A stretch of DNA of 64,000 nt from JASMTM01 sp046483075. GTDB lineage: Bacteria > Thermotogota > Thermotogae > Petrotogales > Kosmotogaceae. The stretch covers positions 1-64,000 of the forward strand of contig JAWODV010000112.1 in NCBI GenBank assembly GCA_046483075.1. Reading direction: 5' to 3'. The notes under the pieces are model-generated. The model searched no databases. It saw nothing but the letters and a program-made list of their open reading frames with translations, and was not told where the DNA came from. A program made the translations under genes and the position numbers. Of this stretch, positions 53,540 to 63,500 are shown piece after piece. The first letter of the stretch is position 1. Each line of letters starts with the position of its first letter.

Positions 53540-54979
53540 TCATAAATCTATTTTTTCTATTAATTGCCAGTCGTCACCAGTATCACCCGGGAAGCAATTT
53601 TCTATGTTCGATTTATTAAACCTGAATGATTTGTTTGAAATTTCAACTCCATCAAGTAAAACAGTAACATTACCAATCGTAGGTTGTTCAATTTTATAGG
53701 CGTGAACATATATTTCATATTTTCCTGGAATAACTTTTGGCAAGCTATAATATTCTCCGTCTTTGTTTCCTGACTGAACGTCAGCTTCTAGGAAACCAAA
53801 TTCTTCTTTATTTAAGAAGTATACCCAGCCCGCAGGTTCCTTTATATATAGGTCTATATCAGCTTTCTCAGCTTCCCATTTAAGAAAAACCTCGAGTGTC
53901 GACTGTTTCTCTTTAATAGCTAACAAATTCTTTTTTAGTACGCACTTGCCCTGATTTCCAGAAGTTGTGATATTAATAGTATTAATGCCTTCTTCAAATG
54001 TAATTTTAAAGGAAAACTCATTTTCATCAAGCGAAAAAGAAACGGGTGAATTATTATGCGTTACTGAAAAACTATGGAAGTCTCCCTGGGCTGAACCGCT
54101 TATTTGGAGTGTATCACCGGATTTATATTTCTGATTTTCATAGTCTTCAACCAGCGAAATTGTTGGTATATCTTTCATTGGACTAACATACGTTTTTTCG
54201 TTTCCATATATCGAAACAGTATGTAATGGCATATTTGTATCAGCACTTGTGAATGATATCTTGAGTAAATAATGTTTGATTTCATGCATTACTGAGGTAA
54301 TTTCATAAATTTGGGAGTAGTCAATAAAACTAGCATTCTGAGCTTCTATTTTTTCAGCAGAATCACTAACTACAAATAAGTAATATCCTGCACTATATAG
54401 TTTTTTCGAAGTCTCTTCCATTTTGTCCGTTTCTATATTTTCAAATCCATCAGTATCTGTAAACAAAATAAACATTGATGGAGAGGTTGTATTATCAATA
54501 GTTTTTTGTAAATATTTCAAGGGCTGCTCATCTGGGTTACCAATTTTGCTGAACAAAGTTCTTACAATAGTATTAGTTTCTAGCGAATCTGTCATTGTTA
54601 CGGAATCAACGAAATACTCCAGGCTGTGAAAATAGAATATTTTATCACTTTCAATATTTTTTAATGAACCAGTTATTTCTTCCAGTGAACGATGAACAGT
54701 TTTCACTTTGTTGTTCATTGATAGCGATGTGTCAACAAAAAAATGAACATTTATTGATTCTGTTCCGATTTCTTTTAATAATGAAATATTGCAGGGTAAT
54801 GTGTTATCATTTTCTGAAAATTCATTAGCATCGATAAGATAGTATCCATTCATGGATACTAAAAGATTGACCAATGGGAAGTTAGAAAGATCAAAATCCA
54901 AATATTCAATTGTGGAGAATGCGATACTGGATACCAGAACAAATAACAAAAATAATGAAGCCATTATTTTAAGAGTCAT
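53540..54979 (-). CDS. Secreted VWA protein with C-terminal DUF2135-like domain
   Basis: The 479-residue protein has a signal peptide, the N-terminal strand module (EYLDFDLSNFPLVNLLV) shared with its neighbours, and a VWA domain with DTSLS (Asp 83) as metal site and FILFTDTDG later. A linker Ig-like region leads to a DUF2135-like domain from ~365 (LKWEAEKADIDLYIKEPAG) ending in FPGDTGDDW. ATG 54979 follows AGGTGAAAA; an ATG 8 codons earlier overlaps the upstream gene. It lies four bases after it. Confidence 0.78.
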   Translation of the reverse strand: MTLKIMASLFLLFVLVSSIAFSTIEYLDFDLSNFPLVNLLVSMNGYYLIDANEFSENDNTLPCNISLLKEIGTESINVHFFVDTSLSMNNKVKTVHRSLEEITGSLKNIESDKIFYFHSLEYFVDSVTMTDSLETNTIVRTLFSKIGNPDEQPLKYLQKTIDNTTSPSMFILFTDTDGFENIETDKMEETSKKLYSAGYYLFVVSDSAEKIEAQNASFIDYSQIYEITSVMHEIKHYLLKISFTSADTNMPLHTVSIYGNEKTYVSPMKDIPTISLVEDYENQKYKSGDTLQISGSAQGDFHSFSVTHNNSPVSFSLDENEFSFKITFEEGINTINITTSGNQGKCVLKKNLLAIKEKQSTLEVFLKWEAEKADIDLYIKEPAGWVYFLNKEEFGFLEADVQSGNKDGEYYSLPKVIPGKYEIYVHAYKIEQPTIGNVTVLLDGVEISNKSFRFNKSNIENCFPGDTGDDWQLIEKIDL

Positions 54980-54983
54980 GTTT

Positions 54984-57900
54984 TCACCTGACAATAATTT
55001 CATTATTTTCTGTTATGAATTTTACACCTTTTCCATCAGAAAGAAATTCTACATCTACGAATTCGTTGTATTCAGGATATATCATGTATTTATTGCCTTC
55101 AGTAACCGGAAAGAAACTACCCTTTCCTGGTGATGTTTGTACAAAATTGTTAACGAGGTCGTCTACAGAAATAATTATATAATCTGCACCCTTTGTATGA
55201 ATATTTCTGCCAGCGAAAATGAACTCCCTCTTCCCATCACTGTTGTAATCTTCAAGTTCTGCAATATTGAAAGGCCCTGGATGCCAGAGCTCACCAGTGA
55301 TAGTACCACTCTCATCTATTACAGTAACAACACTGCTTAAAATTTCTTTATTTTCCTGATCATAACAGTTAGCAATCAAAGTGAAATATGTTCTGTCTTT
55401 ATTTTCGAATTTAATAATTTTCTCCAATATGTAGTTTGGATAAATTGCGTAGATCCTTCTTTCACCAATGACTCTTTCCCAGATAACACTATTGTTTGCT
55501 GAAAGTGCAGTTAATATAAGATTACTTTGAGATATGCTAATAGTGCTTCTATCTATTCTCCTAACCAGCAAAATATCTTTAATTTTATTTCTATTGAAAT
55601 CGAACTCTAAAGGTGTAATGACTTCAGTGTCTTTGAACTCTTTGATCCACTTTTTGCCATCTTCAAGAAAAGCTTCAACTACATTTTCTGATACCTTGTA
55701 GTCGATTTTCATTGGTACGTTAACCTCTTTCTTATTGGAAAGTTCAGAAACATAAAGATTTGAAAGGGTTCTCACGTAGTAACCTTTGAAATCAGGCTCA
55801 TAATCGATTTCAATTATTTCCCTGCCATAAACAGTATCAATATATTTAAATTCATTGGCATTTGTTTCACCCCAGATTTCATAAAAGGCAACACTATCTT
55901 TTCCTACCATGAGCTGAACAATATTTTCTGAATGAACTGCAGCATCTAAAATAGGTGTTACTAATAATGGAGTTGTTTTTTCGGTTAATGTTGACTTGAT
56001 GACCTGTTTTGAAAATTTTATCCCGGTGGATTCCAAAGAGTCTTTGCCCGAAAAAAGTCCTTCAATATAGAGAATCCTTGAACTTCCTATATTCCAAAGA
56101 AGTACAGGATGAGTTTTCTTTAAAATTTCACCCTCACCGTATTTCACTGTCTCAATAAAATGGATTGGTAGATTCTTAACCACAAAATTATTTATTGCTA
56201 TACTTTTTTGCTCATCATTTGTTACCCATAAAGAATCATCAGTGAGTGTTTCATTTGCAGGTTTTTCGTTTAATAGGAAATCAGCGGAAGTAAAAATCAA
56301 CTCCGAAAAAAAGTTATCTGGATCATAAAGTGGTCTTGACGGAATTTCAAGAGTTTCAGAACCAATAATTTGATCCTCTGTTGTAGTTAATCCAATCAAC
56401 TCCGTTAAATAAACTCCGGAACCTGAAAGGAGCATAAGTCCTTCTGAAGTTAGAAAAGAGTTTATAAGCTGACGTATATCACTGTCAAATAGTTCTTTAG
56501 TATCAAGTCTTGATGCACCGCTAAATCCAAAAAACAATATTTCAAAGGACTTCACAATAGAGGAATTTTCTTTGAGAGTCTCAAGTGAGAGTCTCGTAAC
56601 AGAAAAACCGAGCTCTTCAAAGAAACTATGTGCAGCATCTAAGTCCTGATTGAATTTACGAACATCTATTAAAGCCACATCACCGGTTCCGAGATAATGC
56701 ATTTCAATTACGGTAGGTCTTGTTATTGTGAAATTGGCACAAAGACTTTTAGTCTGACTCTCAACTCCATTCAATGTCCATCCAGAAAATAATAAGTCTC
56801 CAATTTCATCAGCACATATTTCTATGCTGTTATTTTCTTTTACCCAATAGGTACTATCTTCGCCTATCTGTTTTCCGTTTTCGTCTATTCTTCTCACAAC
56901 TACCTTAAAGGATTTTTCATAAACAGCTTCTATTGTAGTTGGTGAATTTAATTTAACATCAACATTTGCAGATGTCCCCAGATTTTTCCATGAAGAAAAC
57001 TTATATTCCGTATCTTCTCCCTCAATTCTTGTTGATTCCTCAATTCTGAAGCTTCTCGGATAAATCGTTGCGTTTATTTTCGTTCCCAGAGGATACTGAC
57101 CACAAAAACTGTTTGTGTACTCAATGTTGTTTACTTGAAAGTAAATATCTGGTTCTAATTCTTCGGGAAGGTTTGTCTCAATGTATAAAGGAACTTCCGG
57201 TTTTAATATTCTTACCGGATTAAAGGTTTTCCAGTCTTTACCCGTAGCTCCAGGGGACGTATTTTCCTGATTGGCGTCGATTGATTTGAACTGGAAGTTT
57301 TCCTGGAAAACAATTTTTTCTCTTGACTCTTCGCCCGGAAAATTCCATCTTACTATGAATTCGCAGTCAATAATTTCTTTCTCATTGCTTCCCGAAAATA
57401 TATGAACCCTTGGATGATATAAACCTTCCTTTATCTCGCTGAAAGGTATTTCATATAGTTCAAAACCACTTTGGTTATCGGTTGTTAGTTTTCCCGGGGT
57501 TTCGCTGTTCATAAAATACATTATTTCACCATCAGGCAGCGTAACATAAAGATCCAGGTCTGCTGTGTTGTCGTCCCACTTGATCAAAAACTGCAGTGCA
57601 TTATCTTTTGGATAAAGAACATTTATTGTTTTAGATGTTCGACCTGCAAGGTTCGTTGCAGATACAGTTATTTTGTTTTCACCACTTACTAAAAGCAAGT
57701 TATGTGTAAAGGAATTTCCATTATCAAGAGATAAAGTTATTACTTCTTGTGGAAGTGTTTCTCCGTCACTGGTCACTTTTTCATGATTAACCGAAATGTC
57801 AGAAACATCCTTGCCTTCAACATAACCACTAATGAAAAGGTATGGTTTGCTAAAAGTCACACCATCACGCGGGCTTTCGACATGAATTACAGGTGGATTG

Positions 57901-58730
57901 TAGGAAATGTCACTTATTATTCCAGTATATTTAAGCGTGCTAAAATTTTCTTTTTGGGAGGCATCGTTGTCAATTATTTCTATACTGACCTTTTCGAAAC
58001 TATCTAGAATCTCACGTTTTATTGATAATTCATATATATAGTAGCCTTTCTTAAGTTTACTTTTTACCTTGGCACCTTCAATAAATGAACCATCACTTTT
58101 GTATATTGAAGCCTCTTGGGTCAGGAAATTTCCTGGAATAATATAAAATTCATGATCATCCAGTGATAAAATTACTGCATCACCATATTCCATTAATTCA
58201 TAATTGGGAGAAGGTAGCGGAACATCATCGTTTACGATAACAAGAAAATAGTAATTATTTTCATCTTTTGCTGACTTAAGGACCGCACTAAGATCACTAT
58301 CACCTGCAATTTCTTTTCCTCTTGTAGTGCTAAATTTTTTGGATAAACGCACTCCTGAAATATTTGCCCAATCATTATAAGAAGCATCAATATTTATTGT
58401 TTTTCCTTCATCAATGGAAAGCAGTGGTAGTGTCGATTTTTTGAAAGAGGGAATGTTGTAGGACATTTCTTTGTCTTCCACCTTTACTATAGCTTCCTCA
58501 TTATCTAACGGGGTATTACTAACGTACGTTATTATTAGCTCATTCTGAATTTTTTCTGCTTTAAGAATTTCCACAGAATCCCCATTTTCCTTTATTGCAG
58601 GAACTTCATTTGTACCAGATAATTTCAGTACTACAATAGGAAAACCTGCTGGAGCAATAGAGACTATTTCCATCGCAAAAATGCTAATAGTAGCTAATAG
58701 CAAAAGAATTATTACAATAAAATTCTTCAT
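54984..58730 (-). CDS. Large secreted multidomain protein: CBM9-like, Ig, DUF2135-like, GATase-like, HPG/FG-GAP-like modules
   Basis: The 1248-residue protein has a signal peptide and the shared N-terminal module (IVSIAPAGFPIVVLKL). From ~105 to 265 it looks like a CBM9/DOMON domain (TINIDASYNDWANISGVRL), then an Ig-like domain and, at ~385-490, a DUF2135-like domain (IKWDDNTADLDLYVTLPDG) ending in SPGATGKDW. Two Listeria-Bacteroides-like or InlB-like repeats follow. Around 690-960 is a GATase1-like fold (VALIDVRKFNQDLDAAHSF, LLSGSGVYL) without a clear catalytic triad. The C-terminus has WHPGPFN and DYNSDGKREFIFAGRN. No enzyme activity is claimed. Confidence 0.75.
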   Translation of the reverse strand: MKNFIVIILLLLATISIFAMEIVSIAPAGFPIVVLKLSGTNEVPAIKENGDSVEILKAEKIQNELIITYVSNTPLDNEEAIVKVEDKEMSYNIPSFKKSTLPLLSIDEGKTINIDASYNDWANISGVRLSKKFSTTRGKEIAGDSDLSAVLKSAKDENNYYFLVIVNDDVPLPSPNYELMEYGDAVILSLDDHEFYIIPGNFLTQEASIYKSDGSFIEGAKVKSKLKKGYYIYELSIKREILDSFEKVSIEIIDNDASQKENFSTLKYTGIISDISYNPPVIHVESPRDGVTFSKPYLFISGYVEGKDVSDISVNHEKVTSDGETLPQEVITLSLDNGNSFTHNLLLVSGENKITVSATNLAGRTSKTINVLYPKDNALQFLIKWDDNTADLDLYVTLPDGEIMYFMNSETPGKLTTDNQSGFELYEIPFSEIKEGLYHPRVHIFSGSNEKEIIDCEFIVRWNFPGEESREKIVFQENFQFKSIDANQENTSPGATGKDWKTFNPVRILKPEVPLYIETNLPEELEPDIYFQVNNIEYTNSFCGQYPLGTKINATIYPRSFRIEESTRIEGEDTEYKFSSWKNLGTSANVDVKLNSPTTIEAVYEKSFKVVVRRIDENGKQIGEDSTYWVKENNSIEICADEIGDLLFSGWTLNGVESQTKSLCANFTITRPTVIEMHYLGTGDVALIDVRKFNQDLDAAHSFFEELGFSVTRLSLETLKENSSIVKSFEILFFGFSGASRLDTKELFDSDIRQLINSFLTSEGLMLLSGSGVYLTELIGLTTTEDQIIGSETLEIPSRPLYDPDNFFSELIFTSADFLLNEKPANETLTDDSLWVTNDEQKSIAINNFVVKNLPIHFIETVKYGEGEILKKTHPVLLWNIGSSRILYIEGLFSGKDSLESTGIKFSKQVIKSTLTEKTTPLLVTPILDAAVHSENIVQLMVGKDSVAFYEIWGETNANEFKYIDTVYGREIIEIDYEPDFKGYYVRTLSNLYVSELSNKKEVNVPMKIDYKVSENVVEAFLEDGKKWIKEFKDTEVITPLEFDFNRNKIKDILLVRRIDRSTISISQSNLILTALSANNSVIWERVIGERRIYAIYPNYILEKIIKFENKDRTYFTLIANCYDQENKEILSSVVTVIDESGTITGELWHPGPFNIAELEDYNSDGKREFIFAGRNIHTKGADYIIISVDDLVNNFVQTSPGKGSFFPVTEGNKYMIYPEYNEFVDVEFLSDGKGVKFITENNEIIVR

Positions 58731-58742
58731 ATTATTTCCCCC

Positions 58743-60554
58743 TTACCAGTTCACTGGAAATGCTATCGATTGACCATTAGAATCAGTCAGGATTACTTCG
58801 TTTACTTTAAATTCTATTTTGGTGATTTTATCCAGTTCTTCAACTTCTTTGTATATTAGCTCATGTGCTTCTCTTACCTCATATCCGTTATATGGTTTTG
58901 CCTGCCCAAAGAGTTTTCTGCCATCAAGCACTCCAAAAACGCTTGTCTGTTCAAGGTGAGAATTAACAGCGGTAAATATTATTTCGTCAATTCCGTCGCT
59001 ATTTGTATCATGTATACAAATATTGTTTATATGACCCGGGTGATAGTATATACCATTGATGTTTCCATCAAAGGACAAAGATACAATCATAGCTGGAAAC
59101 CATGGAACATGATTAAAAACAGCTATTATTTCACGTTCATTATCATCATCGATATCTCCGGTAGCAATAAAATCAACCTTGAAATTATTTCCAGGCCAGT
59201 ATACACTGGAATTTCCAGGACTAACAGACCATTCTATTTCGTTATCTTTGACAAATATAATCTGTCCTCCATCTATTTCAGAAGTACCGAGTACAATTCT
59301 ATTATCAATACTTAAAGAAGCTGTTACCCTGACATCAAACCTTTTTTCTAAACGCTCCAGATCAGCATCGCTGGTTTCTGCAGTCTTTTCACTAATAACC
59401 TTTTCAACTTCTACCTTTTTTTCAATTATTACCGGTTCAGCTTTATCCTCCACCTTGAATCCGGTCCTTCCAGTTGTGTATGTTTTACCGTCAGAAACAG
59501 CGCAAATGGCTTCATACGATCCAGTTGATTCAGGCGTTAACGTGAGCGAGGAAGACGTATTTTCCAATAATTTTCCGTTCAGTTTCCATGAATACTTCAA
59601 TGAATCTCCGTCTTTATCATCAGCTTCAACAGCTATAGTAACACTTTCGCCTGAATATAATACCGGAGGCAAACATGAAATACTACTAATCGAGGGTGGT
59701 GAATTCTCCCATTGTGGCGACAGATACTCGGCTGTGTATTCATTACCTGAAACAGTTTTAACCTTTATTGAATGTTGTCTATTGTAATCCATGTATGGCG
59801 TTCTATATTCGACATAGTAAGTCTTAAAAAACGTTTCCTTAAGATAATTAATCGTTTTCATCAGACCATCAAGTGCGAAAATATTGTAAAGAGAGCTCTC
59901 TGTTTTGGATGCCAGTTCTAAAAAAGCTTCATGGTTGGGTGTACATAGTACCAGTTCTATTCCCTTTCCGTTCAACTCATTTCTTATACTATTAATAGAC
60001 TGAGAGGTAAGAGAACTGTTTGTGGTGAGATGAGGAGGGGCATTTGTGATTAGACAAAATATTTTTCTGGCTCTGCTGTCGAAATTTAAGTTCAATGCTT
60101 CATATATAGCCTGCAGGGAGTTTTCATTGTCATCTCCACCGCCAAAGGGTATAATGCTTCCTACCCAATCCAAAAAAATACTTGGGTCGCAGGTAAACCT
60201 GTGAAGGCTGTTTATTTGATCGGTGAAACTAATTAAAGCATAACGTACATTAACATCAAGCTCAGAGAGAGTATTTGTAAGTTCATTAGACAGTGCATCA
60301 ATTTTATTAATGTAATCTCTCATACTGCCAGATTGATCTATCAAGAAAACCAGATCAAGATCTGAAACAAATCCTTTTGGATTTCTGCTTAATGAATAAT
60401 CGACCGCGTTACCATCCTCAGCTATTTCTGTTATTGTTGCATCAGCTGTGAAATAAAATTTGACTACTGGATAGCGATTTAGATCAATTCCTGTTATTTG
60501 GCCGTACAAAGTTAAAGCAATAATTAAGGAAACCAACGTCAAAATTTTCTTCAT
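58743..60554 (-). CDS. Secreted VWA protein with PKD and C-terminal HPG/FG-GAP-like module
   Basis: The 603-residue protein has a signal peptide (TLVSLIIALTLYGQ), the shared N-terminal module (ITGIDLNRYPVVKFYF) and a VWA domain with a full MIDAS DQSGS (Asp 73), FCLITNAPPHL and LVLCTPNHEA. A PKD-type domain (ESVTIAVEADDKDGDSLKYS) follows near 310, then a coiled, charged stretch (KKVEVEKVISEK). The C-terminal half has GDIDDDNEREIIAVF, YYHPGHINNICIHDTNSDG and EIIFTAVNSH, a propeller-like repeat pattern. ATG 60554 follows AGGTGGTGA; the gene begins five bases after the upstream stop. Confidence 0.8.
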   Translation of the reverse strand: MKKILTLVSLIIALTLYGQITGIDLNRYPVVKFYFTADATITEIAEDGNAVDYSLSRNPKGFVSDLDLVFLIDQSGSMRDYINKIDALSNELTNTLSELDVNVRYALISFTDQINSLHRFTCDPSIFLDWVGSIIPFGGGDDNENSLQAIYEALNLNFDSRARKIFCLITNAPPHLTTNSSLTSQSINSIRNELNGKGIELVLCTPNHEAFLELASKTESSLYNIFALDGLMKTINYLKETFFKTYYVEYRTPYMDYNRQHSIKVKTVSGNEYTAEYLSPQWENSPPSISSISCLPPVLYSGESVTIAVEADDKDGDSLKYSWKLNGKLLENTSSSLTLTPESTGSYEAICAVSDGKTYTTGRTGFKVEDKAEPVIIEKKVEVEKVISEKTAETSDADLERLEKRFDVRVTASLSIDNRIVLGTSEIDGGQIIFVKDNEIEWSVSPGNSSVYWPGNNFKVDFIATGDIDDDNEREIIAVFNHVPWFPAMIVSLSFDGNINGIYYHPGHINNICIHDTNSDGIDEIIFTAVNSHLEQTSVFGVLDGRKLFGQAKPYNGYEVREAHELIYKEVEELDKITKIEFKVNEVILTDSNGQSIAFPVNW

Positions 60555-60559
60555 AAAAT

Positions 60560-63500
60560 TCACCACCTGAGTGTTTTCTCAGTAACGTTGCCAGCAATAT
60601 CCTGAGCTGTTATATGAACTTCACCTTTATCTTCTCTGAATATTCTTTCAACTTCAAATTCCTTAAGGTTCTCTGCATCGATTTTGTACGAATCGATTTT
60701 TATCCAATCCAGTTTGTGATTATCGGAAACCTTAAGTATCAGTTTGACTTTATTATTTTCTATTTGTGTAACTTCTGAAGAAACCATTGGTGATGTAGTG
60801 TCTACGTAAATATTGTAAACAAAATCATCGGTGAGTCCATAAATATCCACAACTTTAATATACAGTAATGATTCACCTTCAGGGAAAAATCTTTTTTCGG
60901 AGAATGTCACATTCTTTTTCCCATAAAATCTGTATTCCTGTTCAGTAACTCTCCAGAAATCTGTATTTGTGATGATTCTGTCAAGCCCTTTGTTATCTGA
61001 AGCAGTGATTGTATAGTCAATAATATTCTCATCTGAGAGTATGTTTTCATTTAAATTTGTTGCTATTTCGGGTATTTCTCTGTCAGGTAGTTTCAAAGAA
61101 ACAAGACCTGCATCGTACCAGTCAATACCATAACTAAACCAATCACTGTTATACGGGTCAAAATAAGTTAACGTTGCTGTTTTTTCAACTGAAATATCAT
61201 AACCTTCAATATCGAGTTTGAAACGCACAGATTCGTCATATTTTTTGGCATTGAAATAGTGTACCTTGATTTCATACTTTCCATCGGGCGGTATGTAATC
61301 TTCTCCATATCTCAATATATATTCTTCTACCTTATGGAGTTTGTCCTGATAAATACGTTCATCGGTTGTCAGATAACCTCCCTCTCTACTGCTCCTGTTT
61401 TTATAGCTAACAATGGCTCCACCGGGTTCTCTTACAAATAAATCAAGGTCTGCGCCCATAGCTGACCACGAGAGAGTGATTTTTAACGCTGGTTGACCGG
61501 TTATGTAATTGGTTTCTAATGAAAGCCCACCAATACCTTTTTTAGATTTCACCGTAATAAATATTTTGTTGTTACCTTTTTCTAAAATTATATTCTGGCT
61601 AAATTTGTTATCTGTTATGGGAACTGAATATGAAGTTTCTCCAACTGTTATTTCAGCTACACCATCTTCAATTTCCGGTCCTTCTACCTGTGCGCTTAAT
61701 GTAATTCTTTCTGTTCCTACAGTATTTTCAAATCCTCTGTCCATCTTTATATCAAGCCATTTAAGGATTTTCTCAGTTTTTCTTCCGGCAATATCAATAG
61801 CAGCTAATTTTATGGGTTCTGATATCACATTAGTTGATACTGAAAGAGTCCTTTCTCTCTCTCCAGCTAATTTATAGATTTTGTCTCCCAGTTGAAGGTA
61901 TTTTAGACCAGAATCATCTTTGAAGTTTATCATAACGGATTCGATGGAGCCTTCATCATATACCAGTTCTGGTTCTATCAGAGGACTCATTTTATCAACA
62001 TAAAGGTAGCGTGACAGCTCTCTAACATTACCCGAGCCATCCTCAACCAAAATAATTACGTCCTGCGATTCATTTAAACTAAATCTGAAGTTTTCTTTTA
62101 AGCTGTTTGGATTATCGTAATCACGCGTAATTTCTCCAACAGTTATCCTTTTTATACCACTTATATCAGTTGCAGTCACTGTTATCTCTGCTAAATCATA
62201 AACAACCTGACTGCTTAACGTTATTTCAACCTCTGGAGGTTCGTTATCCTGTTCAACTGTAAAAACTCTCGATGAAGAGTTCCCTGCAAGATCGACTGCT
62301 TCTACTTTAACAGTCTTACTTTCATCCTCTTCAAGTTCCACAAATATAGACTCTTCAAAGGTTTTCTTGCCTTCAGCGCGATACTCTTTATCCTGGATTG
62401 TAATAGATTGGAGACCTGTATCATCAAAGGCACTGACAACAAGTTTTGCCTGTCTTTCTCCTGTGAAAGATCTACCTTTAATGCTTATCTCTGGTGAGTT
62501 GATATCATAAATAATATATAGTTCCTCACTTGTGATATTACCTGCAATGTCCTCAGCTGTTAAAGTTAATTCTTCTGATTTTCTGTCAAGTTCATAGGTA
62601 ATATTGTATTTTCCATTTACAACTTTATAGTCAGCATCTGTTCCATCAAGTAAGACCTTTTCTATTTCTGTATCATCAACAATTTCCGCTTCGAATGTGA
62701 ATGTATTATGTGAAGTATAGAAAAATCTTTCCACTTTAATTATTGGTGAAACTTTGTCATAAATAATGTCAACAAGTATTTCTGCAATTTTGGAGCCATC
62801 AACATTGATAATGCCGAGTTTTGCTGAGTACTTACCCTGTTTTGGAGTGTAAGAAGAGAAACCTCTAAAGAAAATGATAAAAGGATCAACATAGGTTTTC
62901 ATTCGTTTATTTTCCAAAAAGAAAGGAGTAAATATCGAAAGGCTACTTCTCCCCCTTATGGAAATATCTCTTTGAAGCTTTGTAATATATGGTAACTCTA
63001 CGGGTATCTCAAGAGATAAAGATGCTTCGAGTGAAGGCTTTTCAAGCAACGATAGGAATCTCGTATCAACTGGGTCAATATTTTTTAGTTCTTCAAACAA
63101 ATTGTCAAGCTTCGTGATACTAAAACTTAGAAGTTTAGCTTTGACAATATTGGGATAAATGGTAGCGCTTTCCAGTACATCATTAGCCTCAGATAAATTT
63201 CCCATCAAATTCAATCTATTGTAATTCCAATATGTTTTCAATGGTTTAAGAGATTCGAAAGGTTCCATTAAACTGATTACTTTATCCAATAAATCGATAT
63301 TTTCTGTATAGAACCCACCCAAAAAAATGTTGCTTAGCATAAACGGATCATCTGTTTTTGATTCGATTAGCATTTCACAGAATTTCGTCACTTTCTCATC
63401 TTCACCAAGAGATAATAAAGCTTCTATGTAAATTCTAGTCGCAAAAGGTTCAAAGGTATTAACTGCAATATCTTCAATAATTTCTAGTGCTTTTTCGGGA

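Noticed and set aside
59179..59787. A 202-codon open frame on the + strand within the VWA gene
   Set aside because: It lies wholly opposite a frame with clear VWA, PKD and propeller motifs, has no ribosome site and no recognisable motif.
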